Shown piece by piece: positions 34,188 through 43,035 of a DNA stretch of 64,000 nucleotides. The DNA comes from Deltaproteobacteria bacterium (lineage in GTDB: Bacteria; Desulfobacterota; Desulfarculia; Desulfarculales; Desulfarculaceae). The position numbers were made by a program, and so were the translations under genes. Where the stretch lies: NCBI GenBank assembly GCA_020444165.1, contig JAHLLK010000025.1, forward strand, positions 1-64,000. The letters are read 5' to 3'. Every line of letters begins with the position of its first letter. Positions within the stretch are counted from its first letter, which is position 1. A model generated the notes under the pieces. It had not been told where the DNA came from, did no database searches, and was given only the letters and a program-made list of their open reading frames with translations.

Positions 34188-34865
34188 TCAGCCCACCAGG
34201 CCCACGGACCAGGCCAGGAGGAACTGGGCCGCGTAGTACAAGGGCAGGCCCACCGCCCGGTTGGGCCAGCCCGGGGCCACGAAGCGATCCCGGGCCACGG
34301 CCAGGTCCGAGAGGTAGAACAGCACCGCGCCCACCAGGACCACCACCCGGCCCACCGGGGGCAGGCCGCTCTGGAAAGCCCCCCACGCCGCCAACACCAT
34401 GAGGCTGATCACCACCACGTAGGCGGCCACCGGCTTCTTCATGGGCCCCAAGCGGGGCCGCAGCCACCAGAACACCGCCGCCCCGGCCAGGGCCAGGGGC
34501 ACCAGGCCCAGCCACAACCCCGGCGAGGACCACACCGCCGGCGCGATGAGGCAGCCAAAGGCCGCCACATAGGCCAGATGCCCCAACAAAAACGCCGCCA
34601 GGCCGGCCAGGAAGTAAGGCCGCCCCGGCAGGGCCAGGGCCGTGTCGCCCAACAGCCCCAAACCCAGGCCGGCCAAAACCAGGCGGGCGTAAAGCGGCTG
34701 GGGCCAGGCCTGGGCCAGGGCCAAGGCTACGAACAACAAGGAACACGGCACCTTGAAGTTCAACACCTCCAGGGGCCGGGGGTTCTTCTCCGCGCGCACC
34801 AGCCCATATAGGCAGCACAGCGCGGCCAAAATGATCACCAGGTTCAGGCTGAGTCCGGCGGGCAT
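34188..34865 (-). CDS. YhhN-family membrane protein (lysoplasmalogenase-like)
   Basis: A 225-residue protein with about eight membrane helices. The family motifs LGLLGDTALALPGRPYFLAG and FYLSDLAVARDRFVAPGWPN, with paired aspartates, match YhhN/TMEM86, some of which split lysoplasmalogens into aldehyde and glycerophospho-base. Plasmalogens occur in many strict anaerobes, which suits the setting. AAAGGA precedes the ATG. A family R hairpin lies just upstream. Confidence 0.85.
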   Translation of the reverse strand: MPAGLSLNLVIILAALCCLYGLVRAEKNPRPLEVLNFKVPCSLLFVALALAQAWPQPLYARLVLAGLGLGLLGDTALALPGRPYFLAGLAAFLLGHLAYVAAFGCLIAPAVWSSPGLWLGLVPLALAGAAVFWWLRPRLGPMKKPVAAYVVVISLMVLAAWGAFQSGLPPVGRVVVLVGAVLFYLSDLAVARDRFVAPGWPNRAVGLPLYYAAQFLLAWSVGLVG

Positions 34866-34899
34866 GGGGTTCCTTTCAGGTTATTGGGAGATATGGGAA

Positions 34900-34948
34900 T
34901 GTGGGGGGAGACCCCCTTTTTTGAAAAAAAAGGGGGTCTCCCCCCACA
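34900..34948. repeat. Long perfect hairpin repeat, family R copy 2
   Basis: A 23-bp perfect stem (34900-34922 with 34926-34948, loop GAA). It shares with copy 1 the outer TGTGGGGGGA, the inner TTTTTT/AAAAAA, the C-rich tract after it and CCAAAAAACTTCATA (34960-34974), yet the middle of the stem (GACCCCC) differs and remains fully paired. It lies between the NUDIX stop and the YhhN start, both on minus. The NUDIX stop codon lies within the shared CTTCATA. Confidence 0.8.
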
Positions 34949-34969
34949 CCCCCCTCCCCCCAAAAAACT

Positions 34970-35476
34970 TCATATACTTAACTCGGCCAGCTTCAGGATG
35001 GCGGCCAGGGAGGGCACGGCCAAATCCGGGCGCTGGGCCAGGTCCCAGGCCGCGGCCGGGGTGAAGAAGCGGCCCTCGGCGATCTCCTCCGGGTTGGGTT
35101 GGGGGGGCTGGTCGGTCACGGCGCGGTACACCGCGGTGAACTCGTTCTCCGTGGCCGAGCTGGCCGGCAAGCGGCCCACCAGGGACAAGGGCAGCGCCAG
35201 GCCCAGCTCCTCGGCCAGCTCCCGCCTGGCCGCCTGGTCGTAGTCCTCGCCCGGGTCCACGTGGCCGCTGGCCGAGCTGATCCAGCGCCCGGGCCAGGTG
35301 TCCTTGGCGGCGGCGCGCTTTTGCAGATAGAGCCGGCCCGCGGGGTCGAAAACCAAAATGTGCACCGCACGGTGGAACAGTCCCCGCTGGTGCACCTCGG
35401 CCCGGGTGGCCAGGCCCACCGGGCGGTCGGCCTCGTCCACCACCGGCAAAAGCTCGTCTGGATCCTGGGCCGGCAC
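34970..35476 (-). CDS. NUDIX hydrolase (Idi-like)
   Basis: A 168-residue protein with the NUDIX box GHVDPGEDYDQAARRELAEE followed by LGL. The N-terminus (ELLPVVDEADRPVGLATRAE, then FHRAVHILVFDPAGRLYLQK) is that of the subfamily related to isopentenyl diphosphate isomerase, often annotated as YfcD-like. Substrates are phosphorylated nucleosides or isoprenoids; not determined here. GTG start at 35476; it follows the preceding gene by six bases, so the two share an mRNA. Confidence 0.87.
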   Translation of the reverse strand: MPAQDPDELLPVVDEADRPVGLATRAEVHQRGLFHRAVHILVFDPAGRLYLQKRAAAKDTWPGRWISSASGHVDPGEDYDQAARRELAEELGLALPLSLVGRLPASSATENEFTAVYRAVTDQPPQPNPEEIAEGRFFTPAAAWDLAQRPDLAVPSLAAILKLAELSI

Positions 35477-35482
35477 CCCGGT

Positions 35483-35851
35483 TCAGAGCTTCACGGGGGA
35501 GGCGGCCGCGGCGGACAGGGCCTCCACGTGGGGCAGCGGCACGCCCAGGCCGGCCAGGCGCTCCAGGAAATGGGGCGTCAGCGGCTCGGGCACCAGGCAG
35601 ACCCGGCGGTAGGAAACTCGCGGATCGGCCAGCTCCAGGCGGAGTTGGCCGTTCTCCAGGTTGGCGGAAATGACCACGTCACTACGTTCGGCGGCTTGTT
35701 CCAGATCTTTGAGCAAGGAGCGGTACAAGCGGTACAAGCGGATCACCCGCTGACCTTCCTCGCCGGAATAGTCCTGATAGTCGGCATTGCGGCTGGGAGA
35801 CCCAGCTGAGCCCAACAGCGCGGCTACACGCTGAAAAACTCCCTTGCTCAT
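35483..35851 (-). CDS. Conserved-looking small protein of unknown function
   Basis: A 122-residue soluble protein I cannot assign. The ATG at 35851 has GGAGGAGG before it; the frame stays open further upstream but is not protein-like there. The middle is a Leu/Arg-rich helix (VIRLYRLYRSLLKDLEQAAE), followed by strand-like NLENGQLRLELADPRVSY. It is the first gene of a two-gene unit with the NUDIX hydrolase. Confidence 0.65.
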   Translation of the reverse strand: MSKGVFQRVAALLGSAGSPSRNADYQDYSGEEGQRVIRLYRLYRSLLKDLEQAAERSDVVISANLENGQLRLELADPRVSYRRVCLVPEPLTPHFLERLAGLGVPLPHVEALSAAAASPVKL

Positions 35852-36030
35852 TGGAAAAACCTCCTCCCCCCACGGGGCTGGAGCCTGGGGCATCGGCTCC
35901 TGGAGGAAATTGTAGCTAGCAGTGGGCCGGCAAAGCAAGAGCTTGCCTGCTTGTTCCCGGCGGCGGGTTGTGGCAACCTGGCCGCAACGCTGTTTGATTT
36001 CGGAGACAAAGCTTACCAAGCAGGGAGCCG

Positions 36031-36861
36031 ATGGACCACGAATTTGTAATACTCCGCCGGGAAGGTGAGGTGGCCGTGGTGACCATGGACAACCCTTCCA
36101 CGGGCAACGCCATGGACGACGACCTGGGCCCCCAGCTCTGCCGGGCCCTGGAGAGCCTGGCCCAAGACCCAGAGGCCCGGGCCGTGGTGCTCACCGGCGC
36201 GGGCCGCACCTTCAGCTCCGGCGGCAACCTGAAAAACGCCCGGGCCCATTTGGCCGCGCACCCCGCGGAAGGCGTGGGGCAAGTGTTTCAGGGGTATACT
36301 AAATGGGTAAGCAGGGTGATCATCGCCCTGACCAGCCTGCCCCAGCCGGTGGTGGCGGCCGTGGAGGGCGCGGCCTCCGGCGCGGGCCTGGCCTGGCTGT
36401 TGGCCAGCGATCTGGTGATCGCGGCGGAAAACGCCAAGCTGGTGCCCGGCTTCCTGGGCATCGGCCTGCCGCCGGCCGCCGGGGTGACCCTGGAGCTGCC
36501 CCGGGAGCTGGGCAGCCTGGCCGCGGCCTGGCTCCTCTGGGGCAACCGGCCCCTGCCGCCCTCGGAGGCCCTGGCCCGGGGCCTGGTGCATCGCCTGGCG
36601 CCGCCGGGTCAGGCGCTGACCGAGGCCCTGGCCGAGGCCCGGGCCCTGGCCGGCCGCCGCCCCGCCGCGGTGGCCGCGGCCAAGGAGCTTCTGAGCACGG
36701 CGTGGCGGCCCGGCCTGGCCGGGCAATTGGAGGAGGAGCGCCGCCAGGTGGCCCGGGCCGCCGACCTGCCGGAGTTCCGCCGCCGGCTCACGGCTTTTTT
36801 CACCCGAACCCCCACCACGCCGGGAGCCGAACCCCTTTCCCCTGTGCGAAAGGACGGTTGA
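36031..36861 (+). CDS. Crotonase-fold protein (enoyl-CoA hydratase/isomerase family)
   Basis: A 276-residue crotonase relative. The oxyanion-hole regions are TFSSGGNLKNAR and AAVEGAASGAGLAWLLASDL. The segment NAKLVPGFLGIGLPPAAGVT lacks the catalytic glutamates of true hydratases: the first Glu site is Gly and the second is not evident. It is therefore more likely an isomerase, thioesterase-like or inactive member than a beta-oxidation hydratase. It ends two bases before the nitroreductase gene, so the two are co-transcribed. Confidence 0.8.
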   Translation: MDHEFVILRREGEVAVVTMDNPSTGNAMDDDLGPQLCRALESLAQDPEARAVVLTGAGRTFSSGGNLKNARAHLAAHPAEGVGQVFQGYTKWVSRVIIALTSLPQPVVAAVEGAASGAGLAWLLASDLVIAAENAKLVPGFLGIGLPPAAGVTLELPRELGSLAAAWLLWGNRPLPPSEALARGLVHRLAPPGQALTEALAEARALAGRRPAAVAAAKELLSTAWRPGLAGQLEEERRQVARAADLPEFRRRLTAFFTRTPTTPGAEPLSPVRKDG

Positions 36862-36862
36862 A

Positions 36863-37528
36863 ATGAACTACGCTGCCCTGATGGAGGCCCGCTTCAGTTG
36901 CCGGGCCTATCTGGAAACCCCGGTAACCGCTCGGGAAGTGCAGGAGATCGTAAGCTTGGCCGGGCAAGCGCCCAGTTGGGGCAACACCCAGCCCTGGCGG
37001 GTCTACGCGGCCAACGGCGAAGCTGCCCGGCAGGTGCGCCAGCGCCTGGTCCTGGCCTTCCGGGAGGGCCGGACCCCCACCCCCGAGATCCCCATGCCCC
37101 AGGGCTTTGCCGGCCGGCTCATGGACAACTACCGCCTCCTGGGCCGGGAGCTGTTCGGCCATCTGGGCCTGGGCCGCGAGGACAAGGAACGGCGGGACGC
37201 CCACTACGCCAACAACTTCAACGCCTTTGGGGCGCCGACCCTGGTGTGGATCACCGTGCCCGCGGGCCAGACCGCCTACGTGATGTTCGATGCCGGGGCC
37301 TTTGTCACCGCCTTCTGCCTGGCCGCCGCCGCGCGGGGGCTGGGGACCTGCATCCTGGCCGCCCTGGCCCGCTACCCCGAAGAGGTGCGCCAGGTGATGC
37401 CCATTCCGGAGGATGAGGCCATCGTCATCGGCGTGGCCCTGGGTAACCCCGACCCGGCCGCCCCGGCCAACCGTTTCCGCAGCCGGCGCGAGCCCTTGGG
37501 CCAGGTGCTCACGATGACGGGATTTTAA
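36863..37528 (+). CDS. Nitroreductase-family flavoprotein
   Basis: A 221-residue FMN protein. The N-terminal RFSCRAYLETPVTAREVQEI and APSWGNTQPWRVY bind FMN phosphate and ring; the C-terminal ALGNPDPAAPANRFRSRREP closes the site. Such proteins reduce nitroaromatics, quinones or enoates with NAD(P)H. It follows the crotonase gene by one base. A shared pathway with an acyl-CoA-like substrate is possible but not shown. Confidence 0.88.
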   Translation: MNYAALMEARFSCRAYLETPVTAREVQEIVSLAGQAPSWGNTQPWRVYAANGEAARQVRQRLVLAFREGRTPTPEIPMPQGFAGRLMDNYRLLGRELFGHLGLGREDKERRDAHYANNFNAFGAPTLVWITVPAGQTAYVMFDAGAFVTAFCLAAAARGLGTCILAALARYPEEVRQVMPIPEDEAIVIGVALGNPDPAAPANRFRSRREPLGQVLTMTGF

Positions 37529-37704
37529 AAAAGATTGGCCCGGCCTTTTTCGGACAAATATGGCCGAAGCGCGATCCCCCCGGCAACCGGCGCTTGCCGG
37601 GGGCCAGAGGTTTTGTCAACTCTGGAAAATTGCTTACTTTTTCTACGCCGCTTCTTTGGTGTGCCCAGCAAGTTTAATCTCAACAGCCTGCGAGAGGGTT
37701 TTTG
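37529..37704. other. Intergenic hairpins before ppnN
   Basis: A perfect stem CCCCCGGCAA/TTGCCGGGGG (37577-37586, 37594-37603, loop 7) is followed directly by CCAGAG/CTCTGG around GTTTTGTCAA. The first could end the crotonase-nitroreductase transcript but lacks a T run. An AT-richer stretch follows where the ppnN promoter may be. Confidence 0.45.
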
Positions 37705-39114
37705 ATGCCCGACCCGGACAAGGTGGCGGAATATCGCCTGACTCCCGAGGGGACCTGCCTGGAGACCCTCTCCCCCCTGGAACTGGAGCACCTGTGGACC
37801 ACCAGCCGGGACGCCAGCCACCCCCTTTTGGTGCGCTGTCTCCTGGCGGTGTTGAACAGCATGTCCGGCTCGGACGACGTGGCCCAGATGTTGGAGGATC
37901 ACCAGGACTTCGAGGTGGAGGTGAACTCCACGCCAGGCGGCGTGGAACTGGTGCTGCGCCAGGCCCCGGCCGTGGCCTTTGTGGCCTATGAAAGCAGCTC
38001 CCCGGGAGAGACCGGCCCGAACCTGAAGCTCATCGAGGGCCTCCGGCAGCACCTCTTCGCGGTGCTCCGGGACCTGGCCTTTGTGCGGGGCGAGATGGCC
38101 TCGCCGGGCAAGTTCCGCCTCACCGACGGCCCCGGGCTCACCGACGCGGTGTTCCTGATTCTCAGGAACGCCCGGGTGTTCACCAAGACCGGTCCCCACA
38201 AGATCGTGACCTTCTGGGGCGGGCACAGCATCGGCGAGGAGGAGTACGATTACTCCGTGGACCTGGGGGCGGAGTGCGGGCTCCGGCTGATGGACGTGAT
38301 CACCGGCTGCGGCCAGGGGGCCATGCGGGGCCCCATGGAGGGCGCCGCGGTGGGCCACGCCCGCCAGCGGGTGGCCGAGGGCCGCTACCTGGGCCTCACC
38401 GAGCCGGGCATCATCGCCTCGGAGGCGCCCAACCCCATCGTCAAGCCCCTGGTGATCCTGCCGGACATCGAAAAGCGCCTGGAGGCCTTTGTGCGCCTGG
38501 GCCACGGGGTGGTGGTCTTCCCCGGCGGGGTGGGCACCCTGGAGGAGATCAGCTACCTCCTGGGCGTGTTGGCCCATCCCGCCAACCGGGACCTGCCCTT
38601 CCCCCTCATCTTCAGCGGCCCGCCCAGCGCGGCGCCCTATTTCGAGCTGGTGCTGGGCTTTTTCCGGCGCTTTTTGGGGGACGCGGCCGTGGACCGGGGC
38701 CGGGTGCTGCTGGGCGATCCGGCGGGGACCGCCCAGGCCCTGAACCGGGGGCTGTTGGCGGTCAAGGCTTTCCGGGACCGGGAAAAGGACTCCTACTATT
38801 TCAACTACAGCCTGCACGTGCCCTATCTGTTCCAGGAGCCGTTCCCGGCCAGCCACGAGACGGTGGCCCAGTTGGCCCTGACCCGGGAGCAGGCGCCCTA
38901 CAAGTTGGCCGCCATGCTGCGCCGCGCTTTTTCCGCCGTGGTTTCCGGCAACGTGCGGCCCGAGGGCATGGCCGCGGTGGCCCGGGAGGGGCCGTTCCGC
39001 TTTGGGGGGGATCCGGATTTGGTGGCCGGGCTGGGGGAGCTGTTGGGTGCGCTGGCCGCCCAGGGCCGCATGAAGCTGGGCGGGGCCTACCGGCCCAGCT
39101 ACGCCACGGACTGA
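37705..39114 (+). CDS. ppnN: PpnN-type nucleotide 5'-monophosphate nucleosidase (LOG family)
   Basis: A 469-residue protein of the YgdH/PpnN type, which cuts purine and pyrimidine nucleotides to base plus ribose-5-phosphate and in E. coli is bound by (p)ppGpp. The LOG core has VTFWGGHSIGEEEYDYSVDL, GCGQGAMRGPMEGA and VVVFPGGVGTLEEISYLLGV (PGGxGTxxE). N- and C-terminal extensions match the long PpnN form rather than short cytokinin-type LOG proteins. ATG at 37705 with GAGAGGG six bases before. Confidence 0.88.
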   Translation: MPDPDKVAEYRLTPEGTCLETLSPLELEHLWTTSRDASHPLLVRCLLAVLNSMSGSDDVAQMLEDHQDFEVEVNSTPGGVELVLRQAPAVAFVAYESSSPGETGPNLKLIEGLRQHLFAVLRDLAFVRGEMASPGKFRLTDGPGLTDAVFLILRNARVFTKTGPHKIVTFWGGHSIGEEEYDYSVDLGAECGLRLMDVITGCGQGAMRGPMEGAAVGHARQRVAEGRYLGLTEPGIIASEAPNPIVKPLVILPDIEKRLEAFVRLGHGVVVFPGGVGTLEEISYLLGVLAHPANRDLPFPLIFSGPPSAAPYFELVLGFFRRFLGDAAVDRGRVLLGDPAGTAQALNRGLLAVKAFRDREKDSYYFNYSLHVPYLFQEPFPASHETVAQLALTREQAPYKLAAMLRRAFSAVVSGNVRPEGMAAVAREGPFRFGGDPDLVAGLGELLGALAAQGRMKLGGAYRPSYATD

Positions 39115-39167
39115 GCGGCCAAGGCGCCACGGGGTGCCTTCGGACCCGGGGGGCGGGGCCGCGGGCC

Positions 39168-39731
39168 TTACTTGGCGGCCGGGGCCTTGCCCGGGGCCGC
39201 GGAGCGGGCGGAGGAAGGCGCCGCCTGCCGGGCCCAGGGGTCGGCGATGCGCACCCCGTCCCGGTAGATGAGATGGCCGGTGACCTGGGCCGCGGCCACC
39301 CGCCAGCCCGCCCGGCTGTGCCGGAAGGTGGCGTCTATCTGGCTCACGGTGCGGTAACGGTGGCCCAGATCGGTCAAGAGGTCGAACTCGTGGATCTCCA
39401 CGTAGTCCACCTGGGCGCGGTCGCCCTTGATGGTGGTCTGGCCCAGGGTGAGCCGGGTGGCCAGGTTCTGGGCGGTGAGGAGAAAGCCCGCGGTCATGAT
39501 CCGGGCCTCTTGCAGGCTGATCCGCTGGCCGCCCTGCAACACCAACACCGCGTCAGGCTCGAAGTTCCGGGTGATGGCGTCCAGGTCCCGGCGGCCAAAA
39601 GCCGCGGCGGCCCGCTTCAGCACCGTCTGGATGGCCGCCCGGTCGGCGGCCTGGTCGGCCCGGGCCGGCGGGACGGCGATGACGGCGGCCAGCACCGCCC
39701 AGCCCAACAGGCACGCTACCAGCTTTTTCAT
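39168..39731 (-). CDS. Secreted NTF2-like (SnoaL/DUF4440-type) protein
   Basis: A 187-residue protein with a signal peptide (KKLVACLLGWAVLAAVIAVP, cut near ARA-DQ), so periplasmic. The rest is an NTF2-like cone: helices AAIQTVLKRAAAAFGRRDLD, then strands ending in TVSQIDATFRHSRAGWRVAA. The last 25 residues are Ala/Pro-rich. GAGGAG lies six bases before the ATG. It lies 26 bp after bioD on the same strand and may be read through from the bio operon; no biotin role is known. Confidence 0.75.
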   Translation of the reverse strand: MKKLVACLLGWAVLAAVIAVPPARADQAADRAAIQTVLKRAAAAFGRRDLDAITRNFEPDAVLVLQGGQRISLQEARIMTAGFLLTAQNLATRLTLGQTTIKGDRAQVDYVEIHEFDLLTDLGHRYRTVSQIDATFRHSRAGWRVAAAQVTGHLIYRDGVRIADPWARQAAPSSARSAAPGKAPAAK

Positions 39732-39757
39732 GGTCGCTCCTCCCTCGGGAGGCTATT

Positions 39758-40492
39758 TTACCGGCCCCGGCCGGTCAGGTCCAATAGCGGCGCCAGGTCC
39801 AGGTGCTCCCGGGCCGCCCGGGAGAGGTCCGGCCCGGACAGCTCCTCCTCGCCGGCCTGGGTGCGCCAGGGCAGGTTGCCCAAATAGGGGATGCCGCTGA
39901 ACTCGGTGATGATGCCCGGGTTGTGGGTGATGGCCGGGTCCTCGGGCAGGTTGGGATCGGGGCCGGAGAAGATGAAGCCCAGCACCTTGACCCCCCGGTC
40001 CCGCACCGCGTGGATGGTCAAGAGGGTCAGGTTGATGGTGCCCAGGCCCGGCCGCCCCACGATGATCACCGGAAAGCCCAGGTCCACGATGAGATCCAGG
40101 AGAATGTGCCGGCTGGTGACCGGCACCATGACCCCGCCCACCCCCTCCACCACCGTGAAATCGTGGGAGGTCATGGCCTGGTGGGTCACCTTGAGCACCT
40201 GGCTGATGGGCGTTTTCCAGCCCTCCAGGCGGCCGGCCACCAGGGGGGCCAGGGGGTGTTTGAGGCAATAGGGGCTCAGCTGATCCAGGGGGTCGGGCAG
40301 ACCGGTGAGCCGGGCCACGGTGAGGGCGTCCGGCGAGATGAGCCGGCCGCCCAGCTCCACCCCGCCGCTGGCCACCGGTTTCAGGTAACCCGCGTCCACC
40401 CCCTCGTCCCTGAGGGCCAGCACCAAGGCCGCGCTGACCACGGTCTTGCCCACCTCGGTGTCGGTGCCGGTGACGAATACTCCCCTGGCCAT
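39758..40492 (-). CDS. bioD: Dethiobiotin synthetase
   Basis: A 244-residue ATP-dependent carboxylase that closes the ureido ring of 7,8-diaminopelargonate. It has the P-loop GTDTEVGKT, substrate lysine in YLKPVASGG and VVEGVGGVMVP. Length is usual. It starts at ATG 40492, directly adjoining the bioF stop, and is the last biotin gene of the bioBAFD operon. Confidence 0.93.
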   Translation of the reverse strand: MARGVFVTGTDTEVGKTVVSAALVLALRDEGVDAGYLKPVASGGVELGGRLISPDALTVARLTGLPDPLDQLSPYCLKHPLAPLVAGRLEGWKTPISQVLKVTHQAMTSHDFTVVEGVGGVMVPVTSRHILLDLIVDLGFPVIIVGRPGLGTINLTLLTIHAVRDRGVKVLGFIFSGPDPNLPEDPAITHNPGIITEFSGIPYLGNLPWRTQAGEEELSGPDLSRAAREHLDLAPLLDLTGRGR

Positions 40493-41677
40493 CTACCCAC
40501 CCACCTTTCTTGCCGCGCGGAGCACCGCGGCCGCGGCCTGTTCCACATCTTCCTCGCTATGAGCCGCCGACACGGCCAGACGCACCCGGGAGGAGCCGGG
40601 CGGCACCGTGGGCGGCCGGATGGCCGGGGCGAAGACCCCTTCGTCCAACAAGGCCGCGGCCAAGGCCAGGGCCCGGCCGGTGTCCCCCACCAAAACCGGG
40701 ACGATGGGCCCGGCCGGGGAGGTCACCGTGAGTCCGCCCTCCTCCAGTTTGCGGCGCAACAGGTCGGATAGGGCGAAAAGCTTTTGCCTGAGTTCGGGCA
40801 TTTCCCGCACCAGGGCCAGGGACTCCCGGGCCACGGCCACCTGGGCCGGTGGGGGCGAGGTGGTGTAAAGAAAGCTGCGGGCCCGGCTCACCAGGGTGTC
40901 CACCACCTCCCGGGCCCCGGCCACGAAACCGCCCAGCCCCCCCAGGGCCTTGCTGAAGGTGCCCACCATCACCGCCTGCGGCCCCGGGGTCAGGCCGTAG
41001 TGCTCGAAACTGCCCCGGCCTTCCGCCCCCCAAACCCCGGTGGCGTGGGCGTCGTCCACCACCAACAGGGCGTCGTGGCGGCGGGCCAGGTCCAACAGCT
41101 CCGGCAGGGGAGCCAGATCGCCGTCCATGGAGAACACCCCGTCGGTGACGATGAGCTTGAGCCCGGTCTCCGGGGCCTGGGCCAGGATCTCCCCCGCGCT
41201 CCGCCAGTCACCGTGGGGGTAGATGGCCCGCCGGGCCCGGGAGAGCCGGCAGGCGTCGATGAGGCTGGCGTGGTTCAGGCGGTCGCTGACAATGAGGTCG
41301 CCGGCTTGGGTCAACCCGGTGACCGCCCCCAGGTTGGCCAGATAGCCGCTGGAGAAGTACAGGGCCGCCGGGGCCTTCTTGAAGGCCGCGATCTCCGCTT
41401 CCAGGGCCAGGTGGCTGTCCAGGGTGCCGGAGATGAGCCGGCTGGCCCCGCTGCCCGAGCCCTGCTCCTGGGCGGCCCGCAGCGCCGCCGCGGCCAGGCG
41501 GGGGTGGCGGGCCAGGCCCAGGTAGTCGTTGCTGGCCAGGAGGATCACCGGGCGGCCGTCGATGACCACCCGGGCCCCGGTGGCCGGGCCCATGGACACC
41601 AGCCGGCGTTTGAGCCCGGCCTGGTCCAGGTCGGCCAGCCGGCCGGCCAAAACCTCCAAGGCCCCGGGGTGGGCCAT
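40493..41677 (-). CDS. bioF: 8-amino-7-oxononanoate synthase
   Basis: A 394-residue PLP enzyme that condenses pimeloyl-thioester with alanine. Seen are LLASNDYLGLARHPRLAAA, GSGASRLISGT, VVDDAHATGVWG and the PLP lysine in GTFSKALGGLGGF. It shares base 41677 with the end of bioA and directly adjoins bioD. No bioC, bioH, bioW or bioI is in the window, so the source of the pimeloyl chain is elsewhere. Confidence 0.93.
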   Translation of the reverse strand: MAHPGALEVLAGRLADLDQAGLKRRLVSMGPATGARVVIDGRPVILLASNDYLGLARHPRLAAAALRAAQEQGSGSGASRLISGTLDSHLALEAEIAAFKKAPAALYFSSGYLANLGAVTGLTQAGDLIVSDRLNHASLIDACRLSRARRAIYPHGDWRSAGEILAQAPETGLKLIVTDGVFSMDGDLAPLPELLDLARRHDALLVVDDAHATGVWGAEGRGSFEHYGLTPGPQAVMVGTFSKALGGLGGFVAGAREVVDTLVSRARSFLYTTSPPPAQVAVARESLALVREMPELRQKLFALSDLLRRKLEEGGLTVTSPAGPIVPVLVGDTGRALALAAALLDEGVFAPAIRPPTVPPGSSRVRLAVSAAHSEEDVEQAAAAVLRAARKVGG

Positions 41678-43032
41678 CAGGCGCCTTCCGTAACGGCGAT
41701 CACGGCCTGGCTCACCGCGTCCACCAGAAGGTCTATCTCTTCCTCGCTGCTGGACAAGGGCGGCATCAGCACGATGGTGTCGCCCAGGGGACGCACGATG
41801 ACTCCCCGGGGCCGGGCGGCCATGATCACCTGGTGCCCCATGCGGGCCCCGGGAGCATAGGCCTTGTTTTTGGCCGGGTCGGCCATGATCTCGATGCCGC
41901 CCATGAGGCCCTGCTGCCGGATCTCGGCCACGTGGGGCCGGCCGGCCAGGGGGGCCAGGCCCTGGGCCATTTGCTCCGCCCGGGCCTGCACGTTGGCCAG
42001 CACCTGGTTCTCCGCCATCAAATCCAGGCTGGCCAGGGCGGCGGCGGCGGCCAGGGGGTTGCCGGTGTAGGTGTGGCCGTGGAAAAAGTGGCGGAACTCG
42101 TCGAACTCGCCCCAGAAGGCCTGGAAGATCTCCTCCGAGGCCAGGGTGGCCGACAGGGGCAGCACCCCGCCGGTGAGGCCCTTGCCCACGGCCATGAGGT
42201 CCGGGGGGGTGTCTTCCAGCTCGCAGGCGAACATGGCCCCGGTGCGGCCAAAGCCGGTGGCCACCTCATCGGCGATGAACAGCACCTCGTGGTCCCGGCA
42301 GATGTCGTAGAGCCGCTTCAGATAACCCTCCGGCTGCACCACGATGCCCGCCGCGCCCTGCACCCGGGGCTCCACCACCAGGCCGCAGATGCCGGCCCCG
42401 TGCTCGCTCAGCATTTCGTCCAGCTTGTTGGCGCAGGCCAGGTCGCAGGCGGGAAAGGTCAGCCCCAGGCGGCAGTTCCGGCAGTGGGGCTGGGGCAGGC
42501 GGTGCACCGGGAAGAGCAGCGGGCGGTACACCTCGTGGAACAGCTCGATGCCGCCCACGCTCACCGCGCCGATGGTGTCGCCGTGGTAGGCGTTCTCCAG
42601 GGCCACGAAGGTCTTCTTTTCTTTCCAACCCCGGAGCTGGCAGTACTGGTAGGCGATCTTGAGCGCGATCTCCACCGCGGTGCTGCCGCTCTCGGAATAG
42701 AAGGCCCGGGTGAGCCCGGTGGGCGCCAGGCCGGTGAGCCGCTCGGCCAGGCGGATGGCCGGGGCGTGGGTGAGGCCCAGCATGGTGGAGTGATCCAACC
42801 GGGTCAACTGGTCGGCGATGGCCTGGTTGATGGCCGGGTGGCCGTGGCCGTGCACGGTGACCCACAGGCTGGACACCCCGTCAAAGTAGCGCTTCCCCTC
42901 GGTGTCGATGAGCCAGTTGCCCTCGCCCCGGGCGATGACCAGGGGCGGCTCGCCGGCCCACAGCTTGTGCTGGGTGAAGGGGTGCCACAGGTGACGGAAA
43001 TCGGCTTCCAACAGCTCACGGGTGTTGGCCAT
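41677..43032 (-). CDS. bioA: Adenosylmethionine-8-amino-7-oxononanoate aminotransferase
   Basis: A 451-residue class-III PLP aminotransferase. Early motifs are HLWHPFTQHKLW and GVSSLWVTVHGHGHPAINQA; FYSESGSTAVEIALKIAYQY and the PLP lysine in AVGKGLTGG follow. The W-H-P-F-T-Q segment is typical of BioA, setting it apart from other class-III enzymes. It makes 7,8-diaminopelargonate for bioD. Three bases separate it from bioB. Confidence 0.93.
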   Translation of the reverse strand: MANTRELLEADFRHLWHPFTQHKLWAGEPPLVIARGEGNWLIDTEGKRYFDGVSSLWVTVHGHGHPAINQAIADQLTRLDHSTMLGLTHAPAIRLAERLTGLAPTGLTRAFYSESGSTAVEIALKIAYQYCQLRGWKEKKTFVALENAYHGDTIGAVSVGGIELFHEVYRPLLFPVHRLPQPHCRNCRLGLTFPACDLACANKLDEMLSEHGAGICGLVVEPRVQGAAGIVVQPEGYLKRLYDICRDHEVLFIADEVATGFGRTGAMFACELEDTPPDLMAVGKGLTGGVLPLSATLASEEIFQAFWGEFDEFRHFFHGHTYTGNPLAAAAALASLDLMAENQVLANVQARAEQMAQGLAPLAGRPHVAEIRQQGLMGGIEIMADPAKNKAYAPGARMGHQVIMAARPRGVIVRPLGDTIVLMPPLSSSEEEIDLLVDAVSQAVIAVTEGA

Positions 43033-43035
43033 GCA

